A DNA stretch of 64,000 nucleotides, from contig NZ_JBFDUZ010000001.1 in NCBI RefSeq assembly GCF_040719145.1, positions 2,542,001-2,606,000 of the forward strand, given 5' to 3'. The stretch is from Paenibacillus sp. JQZ6Y-1. GTDB taxonomy: Bacteria > Bacillota > Bacilli > Paenibacillales > Paenibacillaceae. Below, piece by piece: positions 9,456-17,668 of the stretch (position 1 is its first letter; each line of letters starts with the position of its first letter). The notes under the pieces are model-generated. The model ran no database searches, was not told the DNA's origin, and saw only the letters and a program-made list of their open reading frames with translations. The position numbers and the translations under genes were made by a program.

Positions 9456-9890
9456 CTATAAAATCAAGATAAATGATACCGCCAGCAGCACAACCGCCGC
9501 TAACCGATTTGCGTTCAATGGAATCTTCTCTACACCAAGCCATCCAAAATGCTCAATCAGAATGCTCATTATAATCTGCCCGACAATGACAGCTGTGACC
9601 GACACGCCCACTCCAATCAGCGTCACGCTAATAACGAGCAGTCCCAAATACACAACTCCCAGTAGCCCCCCAGTCAAATTCCAGCGAGGTACAGTAAAAA
9701 TCTGCTTGAGATTCCCTTTACCGAAAAAGAGTGTTACCAGAAAGGTAGCCATCGCTCCGATAATAAAAATGTAATACGTACTCTCCAGCTCGCCGATATG
9801 CTCGCCAAGCGCCCCGCCAATAGCGGCTTCAATACTTAGCGACATCCCCGCAATCACAGCTGCGGCATAGATCAACAGTTTGGTCATCAT
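9456..9890 (-). CDS. DMT family transporter, YdcZ/DUF606 type (first of a pair)
   Basis: 144 residues from the ATG at 9890, preceded by AAAGGAG; a second ATG follows immediately. It has several hydrophobic membrane segments and the family blocks IGGALGEHIGELESTYY and VGVSVTAVIVGQIIMSI, aligning with the downstream partner. Transcription starts from a promoter whose spacer contains the ATATCGA palindrome also found before the divergently regulated arsR gene, so the pair is probably repressed by that ArsR protein. The ligand sensed and the exported compound are not evident. Confidence 0.85.
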   Translation of the reverse strand: MMTKLLIYAAAVIAGMSLSIEAAIGGALGEHIGELESTYYIFIIGAMATFLVTLFFGKGNLKQIFTVPRWNLTGGLLGVVYLGLLVISVTLIGVGVSVTAVIVGQIIMSILIEHFGWLGVEKIPLNANRLAAVVLLAVSFILIL

Positions 9891-9910
9891 GTCCACTCCT
9901 TTATATTTAT

Positions 9911-9936
9911 ATATCGAGAATATTCGATATAGACAA
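9911..9936 (-). promoter_or_regulatory. Promoter of the DMT pair with ArsR-type operator
   Basis: On the minus strand TTGTCT (9936-9931) and a TATATA box lie about 17 bp apart, and the spacer is filled by the palindrome ATATCGA-N6-TCGATAT (9911-9930). The same half-sites occur at 10285-10304 before arsR, so one repressor probably reads both. Confidence 0.7.
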
Positions 9937-9957
9937 CCGAAAAAGAACCTGACCCGG

Positions 9958-10272
9958 TCAGATTTCCTGATCGAGAAACCGGGCCAATTGCTTAATAGTA
10001 TCTTCATTCCGCCGATAATACGTCCATTGTCCGTAACGAACGGCTTCCAGCAGCCCTGCCTTCTGCATCATGGACAGATAATGCGATACGGTTGACTGAG
10101 ACAGATTCACCTTGTCCTGAATATCACCCACACATACACCGCCCTTGATACTAACCTCCTTCGGCAGATGCGCTTGTTGTTTGGGAAAATGCTGCTCAGG
10201 TTCTTTCAACCATTGCAAAATCTGAAGACGCGTCCGATTGGACAGTGCTTTAAACATATCGATTTCCGTCAT
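9958..10272 (-). CDS. ArsR/SmtB family transcriptional repressor
   Basis: 104 residues. The N-terminal MFKALSNRTRLQILQWL and the winged helix segment DKVNLSQSTVSHYLSMMQKAGLL are classic ArsR. No CxC metal motif is seen; there is a single Cys in KGGVCVGDIQ, so the inducer may not be a metal. The ATG at 10272 has no Shine-Dalgarno sequence, and the predicted transcription start lies only about 3 bases upstream, suggesting leaderless translation. It sits just upstream of the DMT pair on the same strand, and the matching operators before arsR and before the transporters support autoregulation and control of the transporters. Confidence 0.9.
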   Translation of the reverse strand: MTEIDMFKALSNRTRLQILQWLKEPEQHFPKQQAHLPKEVSIKGGVCVGDIQDKVNLSQSTVSHYLSMMQKAGLLEAVRYGQWTYYRRNEDTIKQLARFLDQEI

Positions 10273-10281
10273 GAGACACAG

Positions 10282-10309
10282 TGTATATCGAATAAGTTCG
10301 ATATGTCAA
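10282..10309 (-). promoter_or_regulatory. arsR promoter with overlapping operator
   Basis: TTGACA (10309-10304), a 16-bp spacer and TATACA (10287-10282) on the minus strand. The palindrome ATATCGAATAAGTTCGATAT (10285-10304) fills the spacer, so bound repressor would block polymerase. The start codon is only 9 bases past the -10 box. Confidence 0.75.
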
Positions 10310-10491
10310 ATCCTTCATGCCACATTGATAGGCAAAATAGGAATATGTACTGGATCATGTTCCAGATCAATGGCTAAATAAATCATCTGTACCGACAAAT
10401 TCCGATACCTCAATACGACTGGACTTGCTATACTGGGACAAAGCATTGCGCTTGGTGGCATTGACAACCTTATATCGACAGGAGGATTCTT

Positions 10492-11994
10492 TTGAAAAAG
10501 ATTGTATTTGCCTTGCTAGGTCTGCTATTGCTGCTGACCTCCATCCCTATGTCTGCTGCCCAAGCGGCGAGCAGCCAGATTGTGGATTCTACCGCCACCT
10601 ATACATATGCACGCATGACTCGAGACATCCAGTCACTCGCAAAACAGTATCCTGATGTGATCCAGTACAAGTCCATCGGCAAAACCAAATATGGTCGTGA
10701 TATTTGGGCAGTCAGTCTGGGACATGGACAAGCGACCGTATTCATTAATGGCTCGCATCATGCGCGGGAATGGCTAACCACTACCCTCAATATGACCATG
10801 ATCGAGCAATACGCTGCTGCGTATACCGCCAATCGTACCTTTGAAGGATACAATGTGCGCAGTATTCTAGACAAAACGAAAATTTGGTTTGTACCGATGG
10901 TCAATCCAGATGGTGTGACGCTACAGCAGCTCGGCTTGAGTCAATTTCCCGCCTCGATTCATCAGGCGCTCATTCGTATGAATGGTGGTAGCACCAATTT
11001 TAAGCGCTGGAAAGCCAATCTCCAAGGTATCGACCCGAATCGTCAGTATGATTCATATTGGGCGACATTAGAAGCGAATGTGGCATATCCGTTCTGGCGT
11101 AATCATAAGGGAACTGCTCCAGTGCAAACGTTGGAAAACAAGGCGATCGTGAATTTCACATACGAGATCGACCCAGAAATCGCTGTTTCCTATCATTCCG
11201 CTGGGCGTATTCTGTATTGGAGCTTCCATACGCTAGCCGCGAATCTGCCGCGCGACAAGCGCCTAGCGAATATATTCCGCCAGTTTACTGGGTATCAGCT
11301 GATGCCACAGCGCAGCGATTCCTCTGGTGGTGGATATACAGATTGGTTTATCACAACCTTTAAGCGTCCTGCCTTCACGCCGGAGATTGGGATCAAAAAT
11401 GGGGAGACAAATTTGTCGGTATCCGTTTTCCCCGAAGAATGGCGCCGCAATAAGAAAATCGGTCTTTGGATTGCACAGGAAGGCTATACATTATGGGCGA
11501 AGAAACATCCGAATCCGGTCATTCCGCTGAAGGTACTCATCGACGGGCAGGAACCGACAAGCGAAACGCAGGCGTTCCTGCGTAATGGCATCAATTATGT
11601 CGCATACAAACCACTGCTGAAGCAATATGGCTTTAACGCGTTCTGGGATCAGACAACCAAGACGGTTACCGCAACCTCTAGCGCATCCGGTACGATCAGC
11701 TTCACGATGGGCAGCAAATATGCACGCGTGAATGGCAAGGTTGTCACCATGGGCGGCGCGCCAATCATGACGGATAATGTTATCTATGTACCTGCACGCC
11801 TGATCAGTCAGGCAACAGGCGCAGCACTGGAAGTAGACAGCAAATCTAGCGAAATCCGCTTTACCAGCCCTGCTCCAACGGAACCGGTGATCCCACCAAC
11901 CGAATCGGAGCAACCACCGGAAGCGGAACAACCTCCAGCGGATGCTCCTGCCACATCGCCTAGTGTAGAAGATTCCACATATGGCGAATCCTGA
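10492..11994 (+). CDS. Secreted M14 family zinc carboxypeptidase with stalk domain
   Basis: 500 residues from a TTG at 10492, with GGAGG 6 bases upstream. A signal peptide covers about residues 1-26 (MKKIVFALLG..., cleavage near AQAA). The M14 peptidase domain spans about 35-330: zinc ligands His and Glu in NGSHHAREW, a third His in SYHSAGR, and the catalytic Glu in FTPEIG. Residues 345-465 resemble the copper amine oxidase N-terminal-like domain common on Paenibacillus surface proteins (YVPARLISQATGAALEV). The tail is Pro/Glu-rich. It probably trims residues from peptides or the wall outside the cell. An extended -10 box TGCTATACT lies at 10426-10434. It is alone on the plus strand between minus-strand genes. 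Confidence 0.9.
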   Translation: MKKIVFALLGLLLLLTSIPMSAAQAASSQIVDSTATYTYARMTRDIQSLAKQYPDVIQYKSIGKTKYGRDIWAVSLGHGQATVFINGSHHAREWLTTTLNMTMIEQYAAAYTANRTFEGYNVRSILDKTKIWFVPMVNPDGVTLQQLGLSQFPASIHQALIRMNGGSTNFKRWKANLQGIDPNRQYDSYWATLEANVAYPFWRNHKGTAPVQTLENKAIVNFTYEIDPEIAVSYHSAGRILYWSFHTLAANLPRDKRLANIFRQFTGYQLMPQRSDSSGGGYTDWFITTFKRPAFTPEIGIKNGETNLSVSVFPEEWRRNKKIGLWIAQEGYTLWAKKHPNPVIPLKVLIDGQEPTSETQAFLRNGINYVAYKPLLKQYGFNAFWDQTTKTVTATSSASGTISFTMGSKYARVNGKVVTMGGAPIMTDNVIYVPARLISQATGAALEVDSKSSEIRFTSPAPTEPVIPPTESEQPPEAEQPPADAPATSPSVEDSTYGES

Positions 11995-12101
11995 TGACAG
12001 GACTCAGATGGTATACACCAATCGTTCTTGCGTATCTCATTCTGGATGAATACACGTTTATGACAATGGACATGATACGTAACAACTGAGGAATAAATAC
12101 A

Positions 12102-12144
12102 AAAAGCAGCTTCTACCGATTCATACGTAGAAGCTGCTTTTATA
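12102..12144 (+). terminator. Terminator after the M14 carboxypeptidase gene
   Basis: Stem AAAGCAGCTTCTAC / GTAGAAGCTGCTTT followed by TTATAT, with A-run on the other side; it lies between convergent genes and may serve both. Confidence 0.85.
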
Positions 12145-12224
12145 TGTATCCTGTCTATAAGGAGAAGGATTTTGTTTACCAGATAGCTAGCGCTGTCTAG
12201 GGTATTCCATCCATATCCCCGATC

Positions 12225-12734
12225 TCAACCCGTACTTTCAACTTCAGCACCAGCATCTTCTTCCTGCCAGCCTTTGCACACATCCAACCATCCTTTGGAA
12301 CCAGCAAATCGCTCTAACTCTGGCAAGGTCAATTCAATCGCAGAATTGCTGCTGCCACAGGCAGGAAAGACGGTATCAAATCGTTTCAAAGACTCATCCA
12401 TATACACGTCCAATGGATTCGCCAATCCAAAAGGGCATACGCCGCCAACTGCATGACCAGTTTGCTCCAATACTTCCTCCGCAGTCAGCATACGCGGCTT
12501 GAGGTGAAGCGCGGCACGAAACTTTTTGTTGTCGATCTTGGCATCGCCTGCTGCGACAATTAGTACCGCTAATTCCCCTTCACCGCGAAACGAGATCGTT
12601 TTGGCAATACGCGCTGGAATCACGCCGATTGTATCCGCAGCCTCCTGTACTGTAGCACTGGATGTCTCAAACTCCTTTACATCCTGCTCCCGCCCCCATT
12701 GCCGGAAATGCTCTTTTACCTGTTCAATCGCCAT
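12225..12734 (-). CDS. YbaK/EbsC family aminoacyl-tRNA deacylase-like protein
   Basis: 169 residues from the ATG at 12734, with GGGAGG 11 bases upstream. The YbaK/ProX fold is suggested by AKTISFRGEGELAVLIVAAGDAKID, the KFRAAL segment, and GHAVGGVCPFGLANPL, which carries the glycine-rich loop of the family. Family members hydrolyse mischarged tRNAs such as Cys-tRNA(Pro) or bind related substrates. A conserved late Cys-Gly (PACGSSNSAIEL) is also typical. It is divergently placed from the ACT/UPF0210 operon. Precise tRNA specificity cannot be judged. Confidence 0.87.
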   Translation of the reverse strand: MAIEQVKEHFRQWGREQDVKEFETSSATVQEAADTIGVIPARIAKTISFRGEGELAVLIVAAGDAKIDNKKFRAALHLKPRMLTAEEVLEQTGHAVGGVCPFGLANPLDVYMDESLKRFDTVFPACGSSNSAIELTLPELERFAGSKGWLDVCKGWQEEDAGAEVESTG

Positions 12735-12964
12735 AATTCTATTTGCCTCCCATCTGTCTATCTGTATGTTTGTCCATCTTAGGAACATATACTAAAACAA
12801 TCTCTCATGCCCGTCAAATGAGGTTGAACGATTGTCAAACGTCTGACATAATAACGATAGCTCGCCAAACGGGTACAGTAACGCGGTGTCGGAGAAAAGA
12901 AAATAGACATACCGATATCCCCCGTCGGCGCTGCATATTATGCTATAAGGAGAGGTTGTTGGTT

Positions 12965-13234
12965 ATGAAAGGAATCATTACTGTACTTGGAAAAGACAAG
13001 GTTGGCATTATCGCTGGCGTATGTACATATTTGGCTGAACAAAACGTGAATATTCTAGATATTTCACAAACGATTGTTCAAGATTACTTTAACATGATGA
13101 TGATTGTCGACGCATCCGTTGCCCGCAAAGCCTTTGAAGAATTGGTTGAGGATTTGCAGCAACTCGGTGTTGAGATTGGCGTCGAGATCAAGCTACAGCA
13201 TGAGGATATTTTCAGCACGATGCACCGTATTTAA
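12965..13234 (+). CDS. ACT domain-containing protein (UPF0237 type)
   Basis: 89 residues, one ACT domain from the first residue: MKGIITVLGKDKVGIIAGVCTYLAEQNVNILDISQTI. AGGAGAGG precedes the ATG at 12965. ACT domains bind small ligands, often amino acids. It is followed 75 bp later by a UPF0210 gene, an arrangement seen in many Gram-positive and archaeal genomes, which implies a shared but still undefined function. The two probably form one transcript. Confidence 0.9.
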   Translation: MKGIITVLGKDKVGIIAGVCTYLAEQNVNILDISQTIVQDYFNMMMIVDASVARKAFEELVEDLQQLGVEIGVEIKLQHEDIFSTMHRI

Positions 13235-13309
13235 TCAAGGGCGTATATCATTCATCAAGCAACTATTACGCTGCCAGTCCATGTGGCGTTTTCATACAGG
13301 AGGAATAGC

Positions 13310-14668
13310 ATGATTTCAATCGTTGAAGTACAGGAAACGAATAAGATGATCCGCGAAATGAATCTGGATGTGCGGACGATTACGATGGGTATTAGTCTGC
13401 TGGACTGTGGTCACAGCGAACTGGATGTGTTCAATCGCAACATCTACGACAAAATTACGACGCTAGCTGAGAAGCTGGTCAAAACCGGTGAAGATCTGGA
13501 ACGTCAATTTGGTATTCCGATCATCAATAAACGTATCTCTGTTACGCCAATCGCCATCGCAGCAGGTGGCGTACATGCCGAATCGTATGTACCCATTGCC
13601 GAAACGCTAGACCGTGCAGCACGCGAGGTCGGCGTAAACTTTATCGGCGGCTTCTCTGCGCTGGTACACAAGGGCTTCACTACCAGCGACCGCAAGCTGA
13701 TCACCAGCATTCCCGAAGCACTTGCAACAACCGAGCGTGTCTGTTCGTCGGTCAATATCGGTTCTTCACGCAGCGGGATCAATATGGATGCAGTCAAATG
13801 GATGGGCAGTATTGTAAAACAAACGGCGGAACGAACCGCTGATCGCGATTCCGCTGGTTGCTCCAAGCTCGTCATCTTCTGCAACTCGGTTGAAGACAAT
13901 CCATTTATGGCGGGCGCCTTTCATGGTGTCGGTGAAGCCGAATGTGTGATCAATGTCGGGGTCAGCGGTCCCGGTGTAGTGAAGCGTGCGCTAGAAGATG
14001 CGAAACATAGTGATTTTGAAACATTATGCGAAACCATTAAACGGACAGCATTCAAAGTGACTCGCGTTGGTCAACTAGTCGCGCAGGAAACATCCAAACG
14101 CCTTGGCGTTCCGTTTGGTATCGTGGATCTGTCTCTCGCCCCAACACCGGAAATTGGCGATTCCATCGCTGAAATCTTCCAAGTGATGGGTCTGGAGGAA
14201 GCAGGCGCACCGGGAACAACCGCTGCACTGGCAATTTTGAATGATAACGTTAAAAAAGGCGGAGTGATGGCATCCTCGTATGTCGGCGGTCTGAGCGGGG
14301 CATTTATCCCAGTCAGCGAAGATCATGGTATGATTGAAGCTGTACAACGTGGCGCCTTAACTCTGGAAAAGCTGGAAGCGATGACGTGCGTCTGCTCCGT
14401 CGGTCTGGATATGGTCGCGATTCCGGGCGATACCAAGGATTCCACCATTTCCGGCATTATCGCTGACGAAGCGGCAATTGGTATGGTGAATAACAAAACA
14501 ACCGCTGTCCGCATCATTCCAGTAATCGGCAAGCAGGTGGGCGAGATCGCCGAGTTTGGTGGGCTACTCGGTTATGCGCCTGTGATGCCGGTTAACGGTT
14601 TTAGCTGTGAAAGCTTTATCAACCGCGGCGGACGCATTCCAGCACCGATTCATAGCTTCAAGAACTGA
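13310..14668 (+). CDS. UPF0210/PFL family protein
   Basis: 452 residues from the ATG at 13310 with AGGAGG at 6 bases. The family is recognisable by [17 protein letters not shown] near the start and by glycine-rich conserved blocks such as [20 protein letters not shown] and [23 protein letters not shown] at the end. Structures in the family resemble glycyl-radical enzymes of the pyruvate formate-lyase type, but no activity is established and I see no glycyl-radical motif. It is co-transcribed with the ACT protein, which may be its regulatory partner. Confidence 0.9.
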   Translation: MISIVEVQETNKMIREMNLDVRTITMGISLLDCGHSELDVFNRNIYDKITTLAEKLVKTGEDLERQFGIPIINKRISVTPIAIAAGGVHAESYVPIAETLDRAAREVGVNFIGGFSALVHKGFTTSDRKLITSIPEALATTERVCSSVNIGSSRSGINMDAVKWMGSIVKQTAERTADRDSAGCSKLVIFCNSVEDNPFMAGAFHGVGEAECVINVGVSGPGVVKRALEDAKHSDFETLCETIKRTAFKVTRVGQLVAQETSKRLGVPFGIVDLSLAPTPEIGDSIAEIFQVMGLEEAGAPGTTAALAILNDNVKKGGVMASSYVGGLSGAFIPVSEDHGMIEAVQRGALTLEKLEAMTCVCSVGLDMVAIPGDTKDSTISGIIADEAAIGMVNNKTTAVRIIPVIGKQVGEIAEFGGLLGYAPVMPVNGFSCESFINRGGRIPAPIHSFKN

Positions 14669-14765
14669 CAGTTCAAGACGCCGTATGACGAAAATTATCA
14701 TACGCGCTACTATCGACATAGCATTGCCTTACACCAAGTCTTCACGTAGAAAAGCCGATAAAAAC

Positions 14766-14816
14766 AAAAGACTATCGTTCCTCTATGATAAAAGAGAGGA
14801 ATGATAGTCTTATTTT
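14766..14816 (+). terminator. Bidirectional terminator between the UPF0210 gene and pupG
   Basis: Long stem AGACTATCGTTCCTCT / AGAGGAATGATAGTCT (one mismatch) with A-run before and TTATTTT after, placed between two converging genes. Confidence 0.9.
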
Positions 14817-14839
14817 ATACTATTGTATTCAGGAACATT

Positions 14840-15664
14840 TTACATTTGTGGAATGATCGCCAGCACCAGCTTCAGGAACTGATCACGCACGCGATCTGCT
14901 GTTTCCATTACTTCGTCATGCGATAACGGCTGATCCAGAATGCCTGCTGCCATATTGGTAATACAGGAAATACCGAGTACTTCCAATCCAGCATGACGTG
15001 CCACAATCGTTTCGGATACGGTAGACATGCCGACTGCATCTGCGCCCAGTGTACGCAGCATACGAATCTCCGATGGTGTTTCGTACGTTGGACCGAGCAG
15101 ACCCGCGTAAACGCCTTCCTGCACCTTCAGACCTTGCGAAGCGGCAGTATCCTTGAACACAGTGCGCAGACGACGACTGTATGCTTCGGACAGATCAGGG
15201 AAGCGTACGCCCAATGCTGGATCGTTTGGTCCGATCAGCGGGTTGCGTCCGGTCAGGTTTAGGTGATCGCTCAGTACCATCAAATCGCCCGGCTCATACG
15301 ACGTATTCACGCCGCCAGCAGCATTCGTTACGAGCAGACTGGATACTCCGAGTTCCTTCATCACACGTACGGGGAACGCAGTCACTTCTGGACCGTATCC
15401 TTCGTACATATGGAAGCGACCTTTCATCATCACAACCGGACGACCTTGTACGTTACCAAGCAGCAGCTCACCATCGTGACCTTCTACCGTCGATACCGGA
15501 AAATGTGGAATATCGCTGTAGGAAATAGATACGCCGTCTTCGATCAGATCGGCGAGAACGCCCAGACCGGAACCGAGGATCAGACCGATCTCTGGGGTGA
15601 TACTGCTTTTGCTGCGGATATAGGCTGCTGCTTCTTGAATCGTTGCCTGTGTAATAACTGTCAT
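14840..15664 (-). CDS. pupG: Purine-nucleoside phosphorylase
   Basis: 274 residues, trimeric class I PNP. Phosphate and base-binding blocks are visible: LILGSGLG, PHFPVSTVEGHDGELLLG, VTNAAGGVNTSYEPGDLM and GADAVGMSTVSETIVARH. It cleaves guanosine and inosine phosphorolytically for purine salvage. GGAGG precedes the ATG. In B. subtilis the order is fur-xerD-drm-pupG-dacF-spoIIA; here drm (phosphopentomutase) is missing from between xerD and pupG, and dacF and spoIIA are missing on the other side. Confidence 0.95.
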   Translation of the reverse strand: MTVITQATIQEAAAYIRSKSSITPEIGLILGSGLGVLADLIEDGVSISYSDIPHFPVSTVEGHDGELLLGNVQGRPVVMMKGRFHMYEGYGPEVTAFPVRVMKELGVSSLLVTNAAGGVNTSYEPGDLMVLSDHLNLTGRNPLIGPNDPALGVRFPDLSEAYSRRLRTVFKDTAASQGLKVQEGVYAGLLGPTYETPSEIRMLRTLGADAVGMSTVSETIVARHAGLEVLGISCITNMAAGILDQPLSHDEVMETADRVRDQFLKLVLAIIPQM

Positions 15665-15724
15665 GACAATTCCTCCTTCGATAAATGGGGCGCTATGCCC
15701 TGTTCTATATGATATGCAACACGA

Positions 15725-16624
15725 TTAGGTCGCATTCGCGCGTGGATGATGCGCCTCGTACACGTCCTTCATGTTCTTTTTGGATACACGCGTATAAATC
15801 TGAGTCGTTGAAATGTCAGCATGACCGAGCATTTCCTGTACAGAACGCAGATCCGCACCATTTTCCAACAGATGCGCAGCAAAGGAATGACGCAGCGTAT
15901 GCGGCGTGATGTCCGTCTCAATGCCCGCTTCGCGAGCATGCTTTTTGATAATTTTCCAGAAGCCCTGACGAGTCAGACGAGTACCGAGCTGATTCACGAA
16001 CAGCGCCAATTCTTCGTCACGGTTTCGCACTAACTGCTGACGACCATCCTGCACATATTCACCGATCCGTTTAACGGTAACGCCAGTGATCGGAATCACA
16101 CGCTCCTTACCTGAACTACTGGAACATCGTAGAAATTTCAAATCCAGACGCACATCCTCAACATTGACCGAAATCAATTCAGATACGCGAATACCGGTTG
16201 CATACAGCAATTCCAGCATAGCACGGTCGCGACGTCCTTGTGCCGTGCGATGATCCGGCGCATCCAATAGACGCTCCACTTCCTCGACGCTCATTACCTG
16301 TGGTAAACGCTTCTCTGCTTTGGGAGCTTCCATATGTACCGACGGGTCCTGCTGAATAACATTTTCACGCACCAAGTACTGGCAAAAGGAACGCAACGAA
16401 ACCGTCATCCGTGTAATAGTGGATGACGCTCTGCCGATCTGACGCATTTCACCGAGGAACAGGGCGATATGTGTTTTGCGAATCTGATCTGGCATCATAA
16501 TGTAACGCTGATGAGCAAAATCGATAAACTGACTCAAATCGCGCTGATACGATTCCAGCGTGTTGCGGGACAGACCTTTTTCCTCCGTCAGATAACGGAT
16601 AAACTTCTCTAAATATTCGTTCAT
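15725..16624 (-). CDS. xerD: Site-specific tyrosine recombinase XerD
   Basis: 299 residues, full family length. The catalytic set is present: Arg in ATGIRVSEL, Lys in SSSGKERVIP, the HxxR of HTLRHSF, the His of LGHADIS and Tyr in TQIYTRV. It resolves chromosome dimers at dif together with a second Xer protein. GAGGAGG lies upstream of the ATG. It sits downstream of fur, as in B. subtilis, so this is the chromosomal XerD rather than a mobile-element integrase. Confidence 0.95.
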   Translation of the reverse strand: MNEYLEKFIRYLTEEKGLSRNTLESYQRDLSQFIDFAHQRYIMMPDQIRKTHIALFLGEMRQIGRASSTITRMTVSLRSFCQYLVRENVIQQDPSVHMEAPKAEKRLPQVMSVEEVERLLDAPDHRTAQGRRDRAMLELLYATGIRVSELISVNVEDVRLDLKFLRCSSSSGKERVIPITGVTVKRIGEYVQDGRQQLVRNRDEELALFVNQLGTRLTRQGFWKIIKKHAREAGIETDITPHTLRHSFAAHLLENGADLRSVQEMLGHADISTTQIYTRVSKKNMKDVYEAHHPRANAT

Positions 16625-16795
16625 CTCAAGTCAGCCTCCTCTATATGTCCGTGAAATGGATGGTGTTATGTACATGGATCGAGATATGGACCGAAAGCTT
16701 GCTAGGATACCGCTGGGCTGCCCAAGCTGTAAGCTTCTTTTGCAAGCGCTCTAGCAAATGAGCAGCATGAGGCGTATACCGGTATCCATTACGGC

Positions 16796-16840
16796 AAAAA
16801 GACTCTCTCCCGAACAGCCAAACTATCGGGCGAGAGTCTC
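16796..16840 (-). terminator. Terminator of fur
   Basis: Stem AGACTCTC...GAGAGTCT with inner CCCGA/TCGGG; read on the minus strand it ends in TTTTT. It separates fur from xerD. Confidence 0.85.
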
Positions 16841-16920
16841 TGGTATCCATTTCATCTATTCAATTGTGTTATTAGCCTGCCGAGCAGGTTGTCTGAATAA
16901 TGATGGCAGCGCAGTCTGAA

Positions 16921-17394
16921 TTACTGTTCGTTGCCGGATTGATTGTCCCCGTTTTCCTTATCCTTGCATCGGTAACAGATCCCATAAAAGTCCAGTCGGT
17001 GATCCAGAACCGCAAAGTCGAATTCCTTGTCCAGCCGTTCTTCCAATGGTCCCAGCCAATCCTCACGAATCTCGTCCATGCTTCCGCATTGCACGCAGAT
17101 CAGGTGATGATGGTGATGCTTGCTCGTGTCGGTACGCAGATCGTAACGCGCCACGCCGTCGCCAAAGTTGATTTTCTCTACGACATGCAGTTCACTCAAT
17201 AGCTCAAGGGTACGGTAAACAGTTGCCAGACCGATTTCGGGAGCCTTTTGCTTCACGAGCATGAATACGTCCTCTGCACTCAGATGATCTTCCTCGTTCT
17301 CAAGGAGCACTCGCACGGTAGCTTCCCGCTGGGGTGTTAGTTTGTAACCTTTGGATTGTAATTGATGTTTGATTTTATCGATCCGTGCTTCCAT
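16921..17394 (-). CDS. fur: Ferric uptake regulator (Fur family)
   Basis: 157 residues. The N-terminal winged helix (YKLTPQREATVRVLLENEEDHLSAEDVF, then IGLATVYRTLELL) and the metal site HHHHHLICVQCGSMDEI with a second Cys pair in YGICYRCKD are standard. As an iron-responsive repressor it controls uptake genes. PerR and Zur are alternative family members, but the context beside xerD and the length favour Fur. In B. subtilis spoIIM lies immediately upstream; it is absent here. Confidence 0.93.
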   Translation of the reverse strand: MEARIDKIKHQLQSKGYKLTPQREATVRVLLENEEDHLSAEDVFMLVKQKAPEIGLATVYRTLELLSELHVVEKINFGDGVARYDLRTDTSKHHHHHLICVQCGSMDEIREDWLGPLEERLDKEFDFAVLDHRLDFYGICYRCKDKENGDNQSGNEQ

Positions 17395-17586
17395 TTTTGC
17401 CCTCCCCCTGTGGAAATCACTGCATCGCTTAAATGCTCACTTCAATTATTATAGGGGGATTATGAAGTTAAAGTCAAACGTTTTAGCAAGTTAAGCTGGG
17501 GGTGTTGGCGTAGGGCAACTTTGCTGGCGTTTGCACTAATGTGGGTAGTGTGACAGCGCTGCGGCAAGGGATTGGCTATGTAAAAT

Positions 17587-17633
17587 AAAAAGCCGCAGCC
17601 TTTGAGCGGATTGGCTCGATGGATGCGGCTTTA
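17587..17633 (-). terminator. Terminator of the nudF-PHP gene unit
   Basis: Outer stem AAAGCCGCA / TGCGGCTTT with an inner GAGC/GCTC hairpin, 36 bp beyond the stop of the PHP-domain gene, T-run on the minus strand. Confidence 0.85.
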
Positions 17634-17668
17634 TGATTTTTTCTTTTGCCATATAAGCGAATGATTCT

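Noticed and set aside
16641-16850. 69-codon minus-strand frame between fur and xerD
   Set aside because: It begins inside the fur terminator stem, has no ribosome site and no recognisable family. The YqzK/DUF4227 protein sometimes found here is a different, membrane-anchored sequence.
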